This document shows, in pieces, positions 1 to 9,207 of a DNA stretch of 64,000 bases. The stretch's first letter is position 1, and the number at the start of each line of letters is the position of its first letter. This stretch comes from Desulfuromonadales bacterium (GTDB lineage Bacteria; Desulfobacterota; Desulfuromonadia; Desulfuromonadales; Syntrophotaleaceae). The position numbers and the translations under genes were made by a program. Location: assembly GCA_013619105.1 (NCBI GenBank), contig JABXKU010000004.1:1-64000 (forward strand), given 5' to 3'. Below the pieces are notes generated by a model that had not been told where the DNA came from, did no database searches, and saw only the letters and a list, made by a program, of their open reading frames with translations.

Positions 1-27
1 ATGCAACAACAGGAGCAGCAACTGTGA
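1..27 (+). CDS. 3' end of an upstream CDS (…QQQEQQL*), possibly peptide deformylase by synteny with fmt
   Basis: In-frame from base 1 to TGA at 25-27, overlapping the GTG start of fmt; identity is inferred only from common def-fmt order. Confidence 0.35.
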   Translation: MQQQEQQL

Positions 28-971
28 TCAAGGCGGGGAATATCCGTACCATTTTTATGGGCACGCCCGACTTCGCCCTACACACTTTGCAAGGCCTTCT
101 CGATTGCGGTGTGGATCTGTGCGCCGTCTATACTCAGCCCGATCGGCCAAAAGGACGGGGCAAGAAGCTGGCCCCGCCACCGGTCAAAGAGTTGGCTGAG
201 CAGCACGGAATACCCGTTTATCAGCCCCTTAAATTGCGCGATCCGGCGGTCGTCGAGGAACTCAAGGCTTTGGCCCCCGATCTGATAGTGGTGGTTGCCT
301 ATGGTCAGATTCTGCCCAAGAGCGTACTCGATATCCCCCAGTATGGCTGTATCAACGTCCATGCTTCACTGCTGCCTCGCTATCGGGGGGCCGCGCCGAT
401 CAACAAGGCCGTGGTCGATGGCGAGCAGGTAACTGGAGTGACCACCATGCTGATGGACGTGGGTCTCGATACCGGCGATATGCTGGTCAAGCGGGCCACC
501 GAAATCGGAGCTGAGGAAACTGCAGGCGAGCTCCATGATCGTCTCGCGTTGCTGGGCCGCGAGGCTATGGAAGAGACTCTGCAGCGTCTCTGCGCCGGAA
601 CCCTTCGGCCTGAGCCTCAAGACGATGCCTTGAGTTGCTATGCGGCGATGATGAAAAAAGAGGACGGACGCATCGACTGGCAACAAAATGCGTTGACCAT
701 TCATAACTTGGTCCGGGGCTTGACCCCATGGCCGGGGGCCTATACTGCCCTGCAAGGGGAGACACTCAAACTTGGCAGCACTTTGACAGAAGATGGCGCC
801 GATGCTGATCCTGGTGCGATCGTCGCGACCGGCCCCGAAGGGGTGCGTATCGCCTGTGGCGACGGCACGCTTCTAGTGCGAGAACTGCAACTCCCTGGCA
901 AAAAGCGCCTTTCGGCAGCGGACTTTCTACGAGGCCGAGCTTTGCCACCAGGCACTATTCTGGGGGAATGA
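24..971 (+). CDS. fmt: Methionyl-tRNA formyltransferase
   Basis: FMGTPDFA, PDRPKGRGKKLAPPPVK, NVHASLLPRYRGAAPI, MDVGLDTGDML motifs; GTG start. Confidence 0.96.
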   Translation: MIKAGNIRTIFMGTPDFALHTLQGLLDCGVDLCAVYTQPDRPKGRGKKLAPPPVKELAEQHGIPVYQPLKLRDPAVVEELKALAPDLIVVVAYGQILPKSVLDIPQYGCINVHASLLPRYRGAAPINKAVVDGEQVTGVTTMLMDVGLDTGDMLVKRATEIGAEETAGELHDRLALLGREAMEETLQRLCAGTLRPEPQDDALSCYAAMMKKEDGRIDWQQNALTIHNLVRGLTPWPGAYTALQGETLKLGSTLTEDGADADPGAIVATGPEGVRIACGDGTLLVRELQLPGKKRLSAADFLRGRALPPGTILGE

Positions 972-972
972 C

Positions 973-1764
973 GTGAGCGAATGGACCTTTGATGGCCGAT
1001 CCTGTCGGCCGCCGTGGTTGTTCCTTTCTGTGCTCGGGCTTATCGGCTTTCTGCTGATTCTTGTGTCCTGGCTGGCCTGGTGGGTACCAAGCGTCGGCTT
1101 CGGTAATATTCATCCCGCATTGTCGCGCTGGTTCGGTATTCTGCTGGCAAGCATTGTGCTGGTGGTGTTACTGGCGTTGGGGCAGCTCGGCCTAACTTTG
1201 TTTAGTGGGCGTGATCTGTTTTTTTCTGTTCGTTTACGTGGTTTAGCCATCCGTTATCTGCTACCCGCTGTTATTGTTATCGGTCGTGGTTTCGGTGCCG
1301 ATCGCGATGCTCTGCAGCGTTCCTTCATCGCCGTCAACAATCAGTTGATACGAGGCCGCAAGCTGCAAGTACCGGCCAGCCAGGCGATTATTCTTTTGCC
1401 TCACTGTGTTCAATTGCATGAATGCGCCGTCAAGGTTACCGGTGATATCGACCAGTGTTTGCGGTGCGGCAAATGTGGCATCGGAGACTTGGCTGAATTA
1501 GCGAAAAGCCGTGGAGTGACCATTGCGGTTGCCACCGGTGGAACCCTGGCGCGAAAGATCCTGAAAGAAACGAGACCTCGATTTGTGCTGGCAGTGGCCT
1601 GTGAACGGGATTTGACCGCCGGTATCCGGGACGCCTATCCTCTGCCAGTATACGGTGTGTTTAACCGCCGACCCCAGGGGCCCTGCTACAACACAGAGAT
1701 CGACTTGACCGAAGTTAAAGTAGTCCTCGATGCCCATGTTCTCTCCGATTCGGTCAGCCGTTGA
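973..1764 (+). CDS. DUF116 family membrane protein
   Basis: N-terminal TM segments and Cys-rich CVQLHEC…CLRCGKCGIGDL region typical of DUF116; follows fmt. Confidence 0.8.
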   Translation: MSEWTFDGRSCRPPWLFLSVLGLIGFLLILVSWLAWWVPSVGFGNIHPALSRWFGILLASIVLVVLLALGQLGLTLFSGRDLFFSVRLRGLAIRYLLPAVIVIGRGFGADRDALQRSFIAVNNQLIRGRKLQVPASQAIILLPHCVQLHECAVKVTGDIDQCLRCGKCGIGDLAELAKSRGVTIAVATGGTLARKILKETRPRFVLAVACERDLTAGIRDAYPLPVYGVFNRRPQGPCYNTEIDLTEVKVVLDAHVLSDSVSR

Positions 1765-1784
1765 TCTAACAAGGTACAAAATTT

Positions 1785-2624
1785 ATGAATATATTACGAA
1801 CCGCGATCCTGATGTCTGTTATGACCTTTATTCTAGTCTTGGCTGGCGGCATGATAGGTGGCCAGGGCGGTGCCTTACTGGCGTTGGTTTTCGCCGGGGT
1901 AATGAACCTCGGCTCCTACTGGTTCTCCCATAAGATCGTGATTCGCATGTATCGTGGTCGCGAGGTGCAGCACGGAACCCTGTTTGAGGTGGTGAAGGAA
2001 CTTTGCCAGCGTAACAGTTTGCCGATGCCGAAGGTCTATACACTACCCCAGCCCACGCCTAATGCCTTTGCCACTGGCCGGAATCCCCAACACGCTGTGG
2101 TGGCGGCCACTGAAGGTCTGGTGCACACGCTCAATCGCGACGAGTTGAGGGGAGTCATGGCTCACGAGTTGAGTCACGTTCGCAATCGGGATATTCTGAT
2201 CGGTTCCATCGCCGCAACCATCGCCGGGGCCATCGGTTATTTGGCTCATATGGCTCAATGGGCCGCCTTGTTTGGCGGATTAGGCGGTCGTGACGATGAT
2301 GAGGGCGGTCCCTTCGGACTGATTCTACTGATGATTTTCGGACCCCTGGCCGCCATGCTGGTGCAGATGGCGATCTCCCGCTCTCGGGAATACGCAGCCG
2401 ATCGTGGTGGTGCCCAACTGTGTGGCAACCCTCATCATCTAGCTAGCGCTCTGCGCAAGCTGGAAGAGGCCAATCAGCAGCGGCCCATGCCGCGGATCAA
2501 TGAGGCCACCGCACATATGTTTATTGTTAACCCGCTGCGTCGCGGCGGTCTGGCTGCTCTGTTTTCCACCCATCCACCTATGGCGGAACGGGTACAGCGT
2601 CTGGAAAATATGACGCTTGGGTGA
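1785..2624 (+). CDS. htpX: Zinc metalloprotease HtpX
   Basis: HELSHVRNRD zinc motif, NAFATGRNPQHAVVAATEGL, TM segments. Confidence 0.95.
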   Translation: MNILRTAILMSVMTFILVLAGGMIGGQGGALLALVFAGVMNLGSYWFSHKIVIRMYRGREVQHGTLFEVVKELCQRNSLPMPKVYTLPQPTPNAFATGRNPQHAVVAATEGLVHTLNRDELRGVMAHELSHVRNRDILIGSIAATIAGAIGYLAHMAQWAALFGGLGGRDDDEGGPFGLILLMIFGPLAAMLVQMAISRSREYAADRGGAQLCGNPHHLASALRKLEEANQQRPMPRINEATAHMFIVNPLRRGGLAALFSTHPPMAERVQRLENMTLG

Positions 2625-2650
2625 CAAGCGTCAGCAGAGATTTTGAAAGT

Positions 2651-2681
2651 GCGGGGGCATGGCAACATGCCCCCGCTGCGT
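2651..2681 (+). terminator. GC hairpin downstream of htpX
   Basis: gcgggggcat…atgcccccgc perfect stem; no clear U tract. Confidence 0.45.
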
Positions 2682-2711
2682 TAGAACCCTAATGAATGTC
2701 GAGGTGAACTG

Positions 2712-4067
2712 GTGAAAAAGTATGATCCCCGAAGAATGGCCTGGGAAATCCTGGCGCGGGTCGAGGAGGGGATGTTTTCCGACGTCGCACTCGATGCGGG
2801 ACTGAGCGCTGCACCGCAACTTGAAGATCGGGACCGTGCCCTGCTTACCGAACTGGTCTACGGGGTATTGCGCCACTGCGGTCGTATCGATTTCGCCCTG
2901 GGTCATTGTTGTACTCAGCCCCTGCACAAGGTCGAGCCAGCGGTGTTGCGTCTGCTGCGTCTCGGTTGTTATCAGATTCTGCTTCTCGACCGTATTCCGG
3001 TTCGAGCGGCAGTGCACGAGACGGTGGAGTTGGCCAAACATCTTGGTTTGACTCGGGCTACCGGGTTTATCAACGGCATATTGCGTGGTATCGACCGTAG
3101 CCGAGAAAGTATTCCCTGGCCGAATTCCCAAAAGGCGCCTCTTGCGTATCTGCAGCATGTGCAGTCGCTACCTAAGTGGCTGGCAAAAGCTTGGTTGAAG
3201 GAATATGGCCCTGTTGAAGCCCTGGCCCTGGCCGAGGCCATGCTGCAAGTGGCTCCTTTCACGGTGCGAGTCAATAGCTTGCAGCAGGATCGGGAAGAGT
3301 TTATCGCCACCTTGACCGCCGCCGGCTATCGGGCTGCGGCGACTGCTTATGCCCCTGAAGGTGTAGTTGTCGAAGGAGGAGGATCCCGCCGTCTACCCGG
3401 TGATGACCAAGGTGCATATCAACTACAGGATCAGGCGAGTATGTTGATCGCTCATCTGTTGGCACCCCAGCCTGGTGAGCGTCTGCTTGATGCTTGCTCT
3501 GCACCCGGGGGCAAGACCACCCACCTTGCGGCTCTGGCGGATAATCAGGCCGAGATTGTGGCCCTGGATATTTCTTCCGCCCGATTGACTCTGGTAGAGC
3601 AGGGCGCTCGGCGACTCGGCGCTCAAGGCATCAGCTGTAAAGCCTGGGATCTGACCTTCGCGCCAGATTTTCTTGAAAAGGAGAGTTTTGACGCGATCCT
3701 GGTCGATGCCCCGTGCAGCGGGCTCGGTACCCTGCGGCGCAATCCAGAAAGCCGCTGGCGGCGGGAGCCGGAAGACTTAGCAACCAATGCCGAACGGCAG
3801 TTGGCCATCTTAAATCAGGTGGCACCATTGCTTCGTGTCGGTGGGCGTTTGCTCTATTCGCTCTGCACCTTCAGTAAAGAAGAGACCGAGGGCGTAGTAA
3901 AGCGTTTCCTCGCTGCTCATCCCGAGTTTGAGCGGATCGATCTGCGCCCGCAGGTGCCGGATGCCTGGCACGAGCTGTTTGATGAGCAGGGTGCGCTGCG
4001 TACTATGCCCCATCGCTCTGGTGGTATGGATGCCTTTTTCGCCGTTGGTTTTTGTCGCCAGCTCTAA
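2712..4067 (+). CDS. rsmB: 16S rRNA (cytosine-967-C5)-methyltransferase
   Basis: NusB-like N-terminus, ACSAPGGKTTHLA, VDAPCSGLGTLRRNPE motifs. Confidence 0.94.
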   Translation: MKKYDPRRMAWEILARVEEGMFSDVALDAGLSAAPQLEDRDRALLTELVYGVLRHCGRIDFALGHCCTQPLHKVEPAVLRLLRLGCYQILLLDRIPVRAAVHETVELAKHLGLTRATGFINGILRGIDRSRESIPWPNSQKAPLAYLQHVQSLPKWLAKAWLKEYGPVEALALAEAMLQVAPFTVRVNSLQQDREEFIATLTAAGYRAAATAYAPEGVVVEGGGSRRLPGDDQGAYQLQDQASMLIAHLLAPQPGERLLDACSAPGGKTTHLAALADNQAEIVALDISSARLTLVEQGARRLGAQGISCKAWDLTFAPDFLEKESFDAILVDAPCSGLGTLRRNPESRWRREPEDLATNAERQLAILNQVAPLLRVGGRLLYSLCTFSKEETEGVVKRFLAAHPEFERIDLRPQVPDAWHELFDEQGALRTMPHRSGGMDAFFAVGFCRQL

Positions 4068-4153
4068 CGACGCTTTTTTGCTGGGGTATCGATACCAATT
4101 CTGATACATATCGTATATTCACGCCTGTTTTTTAACTATTAGCGGAGCAACGC

Positions 4154-4813
4154 ATGATCAAGATCGCCCCTTCCATTCTGTCCGCCGATTTTGCCCGACT
4201 GGGCGATGAGATTCGCGCCCTAGAAGCCGGTGGTGCCGACTATGTCCATATTGATGTCATGGACGGCCATTTTGTACCCAATATTACCATCGGTCCGCTG
4301 ATCGTGGAGGCCGTCCGCAAGGTCACAGACATGCCTCTCGATGTGCACCTGATGATTGAAAACCCCGATCAGTATATCCCCGACTTTGTCAAAGCCGGGG
4401 CGGATATCATCACCGTCCATTATGAGGCGGTGCCTCACCTCCATCGCACCGTTCAGTTGATTCACAGCCTGGGCAAAAAGGCCGGTGTTTCTCTCAATCC
4501 CGCCACTCCGGTTTCGAGTCTTGAGGTTATTCTTGAAGAGCTCGATCTGGTGCTGCTGATGAGCGTCAATCCAGGATTTGGAGGGCAGAACTTTATCCCT
4601 TCCTGTCTGCCCAAGATCGAAGCCCTGCGTAAAGAGATTGACCGCCGGGGCTTGAATGTCGAGCTTGAAATCGACGGCGGGGTCAAGCCTGCCAACATCG
4701 CAGCCATTGCCGGTGCCGGTGCTGATGTCTTCGTTGCGGGTAGCGCGGTGTTCGGCGCCTCTGATTATCAAGCGACCATCGCCGAGCTGCGCCGGCTGGC
4801 CGAGGCAGGCTGA
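4154..4813 (+). CDS. rpe: Ribulose-phosphate 3-epimerase
   Basis: [46 protein letters not shown] motifs. Confidence 0.96.
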   Translation: MIKIAPSILSADFARLGDEIRALEAGGADYVHIDVMDGHFVPNITIGPLIVEAVRKVTDMPLDVHLMIENPDQYIPDFVKAGADIITVHYEAVPHLHRTVQLIHSLGKKAGVSLNPATPVSSLEVILEELDLVLLMSVNPGFGGQNFIPSCLPKIEALRKEIDRRGLNVELEIDGGVKPANIAAIAGAGADVFVAGSAVFGASDYQATIAELRRLAEAG

Positions 4814-5382
4814 TGCTCGATCCGGCCGCTGTCCGGGCGGCCCTGGCCCGTCATACCTGCCGAACTATCGATCCCGGTGTGTTGCGGCCTGCAGCAGTGT
4901 TGCTCACCTTTTATCCTAAGGATAACAGCGACACCCTACTCTTTACTCGGCGTTCCGAGCATCTGCCCGATCATGCCGGCGAAATTTCCTTTCCCGGCGG
5001 TCGCTGGCAGCAGGGGGATGCCAATCTCACTGCCACCGCCCTGCGGGAGACCGAAGAGGAGATGGGGGTTGCGCCGCAGGACGTCACTGTTCTGGGGCGA
5101 CTGGATGATTTTGTTTCTGTTTACGGCTATCACGTGACCCCCTTTGTCGGCACCCTGCCGACGGCCTATCCCTTTCGCGTCGACCAGCGGGAGATCGCCG
5201 AAGTGATCGAGGTCCCCTTGCAGACACTCTGTGATCCAAAGCTTTATCACACCGAAAGCTGGCAGCACAAAGGGCGTCTGCATCCGGTTGGTTTTTTCTC
5301 CATCGGCCAGCATCCGATCTGGGGCCTGACGGCGGCGGTTTTGCGTCAGTTTCTGCAACGTATCGAGGCGATCGACTGGTAA
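4813..5382 (+). CDS. NUDIX hydrolase / CoA pyrophosphatase-like
   Basis: HAGEISFPGGR…ALRETEEEMG Nudix box. Confidence 0.9.
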   Translation: MLDPAAVRAALARHTCRTIDPGVLRPAAVLLTFYPKDNSDTLLFTRRSEHLPDHAGEISFPGGRWQQGDANLTATALRETEEEMGVAPQDVTVLGRLDDFVSVYGYHVTPFVGTLPTAYPFRVDQREIAEVIEVPLQTLCDPKLYHTESWQHKGRLHPVGFFSIGQHPIWGLTAAVLRQFLQRIEAIDW

Positions 5383-5446
5383 CCAAGGAAGGTGCTTTCG
5401 CAAAAAGTCATGAAATTTTTGCGACGCCATCAAGGAAGGTAGAGCA

Positions 5447-7285
5447 ATGGCGCAGAATAGCAGGGGAAATGAGCGATTTTTGCAGCGTCTGGCCGCCGGC
5501 CTGATCATCGGCGACGGTGCCATGGGTACATTGCTTTACAACCGCGGAGTACCGCTGGGGCACAGTTTTGAAGCACTCAACCTGAGTCGCCCGGAGCTGG
5601 TGCAGGCGGTGCATCGCGATTATGTGGCGGCCGGAGCCCAGCTGCTGGAGAGCAATACCTTTGCGGCCAACCGCCTAGCTCTGGCACCTCTCGGCCTGGA
5701 CGGGCGCGTCGCAGAAATCAATGCGGCCGGAGTGGGTCTGGCTCGGCAAGCTGCCGGTGCCGATCATCTGGTGGCCGGAGCGGTCGGCCCTTTGCCGCCT
5801 GCCAAAGGCCAAACCGCAGAACTCACCCTGGCCGAACAGCGATCCCTTTTCAGTGAACAGATGACCGCCCTGGCCGAAGCCGGAGCCGATCTCTTTGTCC
5901 TGGAAACCTTTTCGATTATTGAGGAACTGGAACTGGCTCTGCAAGTGGCGGCGGATCTAGACCTGCCGGCCGTGGCGCAGATGGCCTTTTTCGAAGAAGG
6001 CCGCACCCGCCACGGACTGAGCGCCGAAGAGGTTGCCCGTCGCTTGAGCGCGGCCGGTGCGGCTGTGATCGGCGCTAATTGCGGTTCCGGGCCGCGGGAG
6101 CTATTGGCCGTACTGCAGCGCATGGCCACGGTGACCGACCGGCCCCTGTCCGGTTTCGCCAATTCCGGATTTCCCCAATACGTCAACGGCCGCTATATCT
6201 ATCTGGCCACCCCTGATTATTTTGCCGATATGGGCCGCGAGATGGTTGCTGCAGGTGTTTGCCTGGTTGGCGGCTGTTGCGGCACCACTCCTGAGCATAT
6301 TCAGGCTCTATCCAAGAGTCTGAAAGATCTGCAGCCCATAGAGCGACCGGTACCTATGATAACGGTGACCGAGCCCCCTGCTGTGGCTGAACCAACAGCT
6401 GTGCAGCACACCTTCCTCGATGACTGGGGCCGACGGCCCATCGTCACCGTTGAACTCGGTCCTCCCAAGGGGCTGGACTGTCGCAAAGTACTGCGGGGAG
6501 CCGCGGCACTGGCCAAGGCCGGTGTCGATGCCATCAGCCTGACTGAAAACCCTTTGGCCCGCATTCGCATGGGCAACATCGCCCTGGCCAGTCAGATTCA
6601 GGCGCAGGCCGGTATCGAGGTGATCATTCATATCACCGGTCGCGACCGTAACCTGATCGGCCTCCATTCAGAGCTGATGGGGGCGCATTTGCTCGGTATC
6701 CGCAATGTGCTGGCCATCACCGGCGACCCGGTGGCCATCGGTGGCGAGGCGGGGGCAAGCAGCGTCTTTGATCTCAATTCCGTCGGCATTCTGCAACTGC
6801 TCAGTTCCCTGAACAAAGGCACTACCCTGCTCGGTTCGGAACTCGGTGGCACCACCCAGATGCTGGCCGGTGCCGCTTTCAATCCCAACGTGGCCAATAT
6901 GAGCGGGCAGATTCGTCGAATGGAAAAGAAGGTGGCGGCCGGGGCCCGTTTTATCGAGACCCAGCCGGTCTATTCGGCAGAAGTGATGTTGGAAATGCTG
7001 GAACGATTGGCGCCGTTGCAGGTGCCGGTGCTGGTTGGACTGATGCCCCTGGTCAGCGAGCGCAACGCCGAGTTTCTGCATAACGAGGTGCCAGGTATCT
7101 CTCTACCGGACGAGGTGAGAAGGCGGATGGTCGGCACTAGCGGCCCCGCTGGGGTAGAGGCCGGTATGACCATCGCTCGGGAACTGGTCGATGCAGGGCG
7201 GCAGGCCGCTGGTGGCTTTACTTTGATGCCGCCCTTCGGCAAGGTCGAACTGGCCCTGGAACTGCTGCGTTATATTCGTAATTAA
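5447..7285 (+). CDS. Bifunctional homocysteine S-methyltransferase / methylenetetrahydrofolate reductase
   Basis: N-terminal S-methyltransferase domain (GDGAMGTLLYNRGV, GGCCGTTPEH) fused to MTHFR domain. Confidence 0.92.
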   Translation: MAQNSRGNERFLQRLAAGLIIGDGAMGTLLYNRGVPLGHSFEALNLSRPELVQAVHRDYVAAGAQLLESNTFAANRLALAPLGLDGRVAEINAAGVGLARQAAGADHLVAGAVGPLPPAKGQTAELTLAEQRSLFSEQMTALAEAGADLFVLETFSIIEELELALQVAADLDLPAVAQMAFFEEGRTRHGLSAEEVARRLSAAGAAVIGANCGSGPRELLAVLQRMATVTDRPLSGFANSGFPQYVNGRYIYLATPDYFADMGREMVAAGVCLVGGCCGTTPEHIQALSKSLKDLQPIERPVPMITVTEPPAVAEPTAVQHTFLDDWGRRPIVTVELGPPKGLDCRKVLRGAAALAKAGVDAISLTENPLARIRMGNIALASQIQAQAGIEVIIHITGRDRNLIGLHSELMGAHLLGIRNVLAITGDPVAIGGEAGASSVFDLNSVGILQLLSSLNKGTTLLGSELGGTTQMLAGAAFNPNVANMSGQIRRMEKKVAAGARFIETQPVYSAEVMLEMLERLAPLQVPVLVGLMPLVSERNAEFLHNEVPGISLPDEVRRRMVGTSGPAGVEAGMTIARELVDAGRQAAGGFTLMPPFGKVELALELLRYIRN

Positions 7286-7536
7286 ATGCCCAGGCGGCTT
7301 TCCAGGGAACCAGAAGCGTCTAGGGCGAAAAGGTCGTCGCAGCCACCGATCAAAGCGTCGTCAATGAAGAGTTCCGGCACCGTCTGACGCCCGGAACGTT
7401 GGCGCATCTCCTGCTCCTTGGCGGAATCGTTGGTGACGTCGTATTCGACAAAGGGTACATTCTTGCTCTCCAGTAATTCCTTGGCCCGCTGGCAGTGGGG
7501 ACAATAGTCTTTGGTGTAGATTTCAACCCGTTTCAT
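7282..7536 (-). CDS. grxC: Glutaredoxin 3-like
   Basis: IYTKDYCPHCQRAKELL…VPELFIDDALIGGCDDL. Confidence 0.9.
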   Translation of the reverse strand: MKRVEIYTKDYCPHCQRAKELLESKNVPFVEYDVTNDSAKEQEMRQRSGRQTVPELFIDDALIGGCDDLFALDASGSLESRLGI

Positions 7537-7601
7537 GGTAACTCCATATTTGGTTGGCGATCATTGAGGCTTTTTAGTCCAGGCGCCGCAGGGGGTAGAA
7601 A

Positions 7602-8021
7602 ATGATGACACGATATGGCCGATTATACGCGATGTTGCTGATGGTTGTCCTGCTTTCTTCTTGTGGCGTGGCGTTGCGCCCAGAAGAGACCATGCTCGAG
7701 GCACGGGACGATTTCATCGAGCGATTGCGCTGGCAGGATTGCAATGGGGCCGGCCGCTACCTGGCGCCGGAGCAGAAGGAGGCGTATCTGGAGATCTGCC
7801 AGGTCGACGAGGACCTGCATTTTGTTGGCGTTCAGCCTCAGTCGGTGGAATTTAGCGACGATCAACGAAAAGCCGATACCGTGACCCTGGTCGAATATTA
7901 CCGGCTGCCGTCGGTGGTGGTGAAGAAATACCGCCTGAAGCAGGAGTGGGTCTACCAGCAGGGTGAAGGGATGAAGCAGGGTTTTTGGCAGGTTGTTAGT
8001 CGCTTTCCCGAGTTGCCCTGA
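7602..8021 (+). CDS. Hypothetical lipoprotein
   Basis: Signal peptide with LLSSC lipobox; no recognised family. Confidence 0.7.
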   Translation: MMTRYGRLYAMLLMVVLLSSCGVALRPEETMLEARDDFIERLRWQDCNGAGRYLAPEQKEAYLEICQVDEDLHFVGVQPQSVEFSDDQRKADTVTLVEYYRLPSVVVKKYRLKQEWVYQQGEGMKQGFWQVVSRFPELP

Positions 8022-8082
8022 AATAGATATTTTAGCGGATCGCCTGTTGCTCCCGCTGAATTCAGAGGTTAGGAGAGCACGT

Positions 8083-8577
8083 ATGCTAAGCCCTGTTTTG
8101 AGTCTACTGTTTCTGAGATGCGGTAGCATTTTTGATTATTGTTCGGATGGCAAACGCGTGGAAATTAAAGAGAGTTTGATAGGTCAGTTGTCCGACCAGA
8201 GGTGGAATGCTATATGCGCCATTAGAGAGTTAAACCGAGACCTGCGTTTTTCTAAAGTTGTCAATTGGAAGATGAAATTATTGATGCAAAAGATGCATGG
8301 GGATAGTGCCAGTGATCTATATGACGCCTTGCCTTCAGCCTACAAGACTCGGGAAATGACCAACTTGATGATCATTCAGTATCTAAGGCAGCCAAAGTTT
8401 GAGGATGGGAAGTACGATGCAGACCATGGCCCAAGACTCGCATCATCCTATGTTAGGTCGAGGCAGGTTACAAACGAAGACGTTAACCGCTTTGACAATC
8501 GACGGATACTGTCCCGAGTACCCACCAAACATAGGTTGCGTTACGGAATCAAAGAATGGAAGAGGGAGGCAGGATAA
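8083..8577 (+). CDS. Hypothetical protein
   Basis: ATG at 8083 preceded by GGAG; ORF track extends to 7993 but the internal start is more plausible. Confidence 0.55.
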   Translation: MLSPVLSLLFLRCGSIFDYCSDGKRVEIKESLIGQLSDQRWNAICAIRELNRDLRFSKVVNWKMKLLMQKMHGDSASDLYDALPSAYKTREMTNLMIIQYLRQPKFEDGKYDADHGPRLASSYVRSRQVTNEDVNRFDNRRILSRVPTKHRLRYGIKEWKREAG

Positions 8578-8642
8578 TCCTCCTGATCATCAACTGAACC
8601 AAGCCGCTTAACCATTCATTTATATTTTAAGGAGAACTTCAG

Positions 8643-8747
8643 ATGAAACAATTGGCAATTTTAATATTTATTTCGCTTATTACAATCTTACTTTCAGGGT
8701 GCGGTATCCCCGATCTTCCTGGCCCTATCGGAATTCCAGGGCTTTAG
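8643..8747 (+). CDS. 34-aa small lipoprotein MKQLAILIFISLITILLSGCGIPDLPGPIGIPGL
   Basis: AAGGAG RBS, ATG at 8643, TAG at 8745; hydrophobic segment with LLSGC lipobox; below the ORF-track cutoff. Confidence 0.65.
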   Translation: MKQLAILIFISLITILLSGCGIPDLPGPIGIPGL

Positions 8748-8845
8748 TAGGGACCACACAAGAGAGCCAGATTTCACCATTGGAGAGAGTGAAAAGAGGG
8801 AGGCTTCCAGTATTTCCTGAAATCCACCCTTCCTAAAACAAGAAA

Positions 8846-8878
8846 CGGCCCGCCTGTCATCTCAGGTCGGGCCTTTCT
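8846..8878 (+). terminator. Intrinsic terminator
   Basis: ggcccgcctg-tcatct-caggtcgggcc followed by tttctta. Confidence 0.75.
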
Positions 8879-8907
8879 TATTTCTGTCTTGTTGGAGATG
8901 CCTTGAG

Positions 8908-9099
8908 TCAGGAAATTAAGTCCTGACGGATCCGTAAGTCCTTTATTCTCTGCTCGGCTTCTGCGTGGCTCAAGATCACAGAATGGGGCTCAAGGGTGTG
9001 TCGATCGTCAAGAAACATCATAACTTCTACCACATGAGTGCCGTGGTTATACAAAGTCACTATCTCGCCAGGGTCGATAAACTCAAAAATCTTTTCCAT
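8908..9099 (-). CDS. Small hypothetical protein (63 aa)
   Basis: ORF with AGGA-type RBS upstream; no recognised family. Confidence 0.5.
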   Translation of the reverse strand: MEKIFEFIDPGEIVTLYNHGTHVVEVMMFLDDRHTLEPHSVILSHAEAEQRIKDLRIRQDLIS

Positions 9100-9207
9100 A
9101 AGCTTTTTCCTGTTGGATGCCGGGGCCTCCTGCTTGGGATGCCCCCCCCCCTTATTTTATCGATGCCTGCGGCGGATTTGCTAGCTTCGATATTGTCGCA
9201 TAATCGT

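Noticed and set aside
7272-7290. Overlapping convergent stop codons of the MTHFR fusion and grxC
   Set aside because: Both genes end at a shared TTAA; common compact arrangement, not notable.
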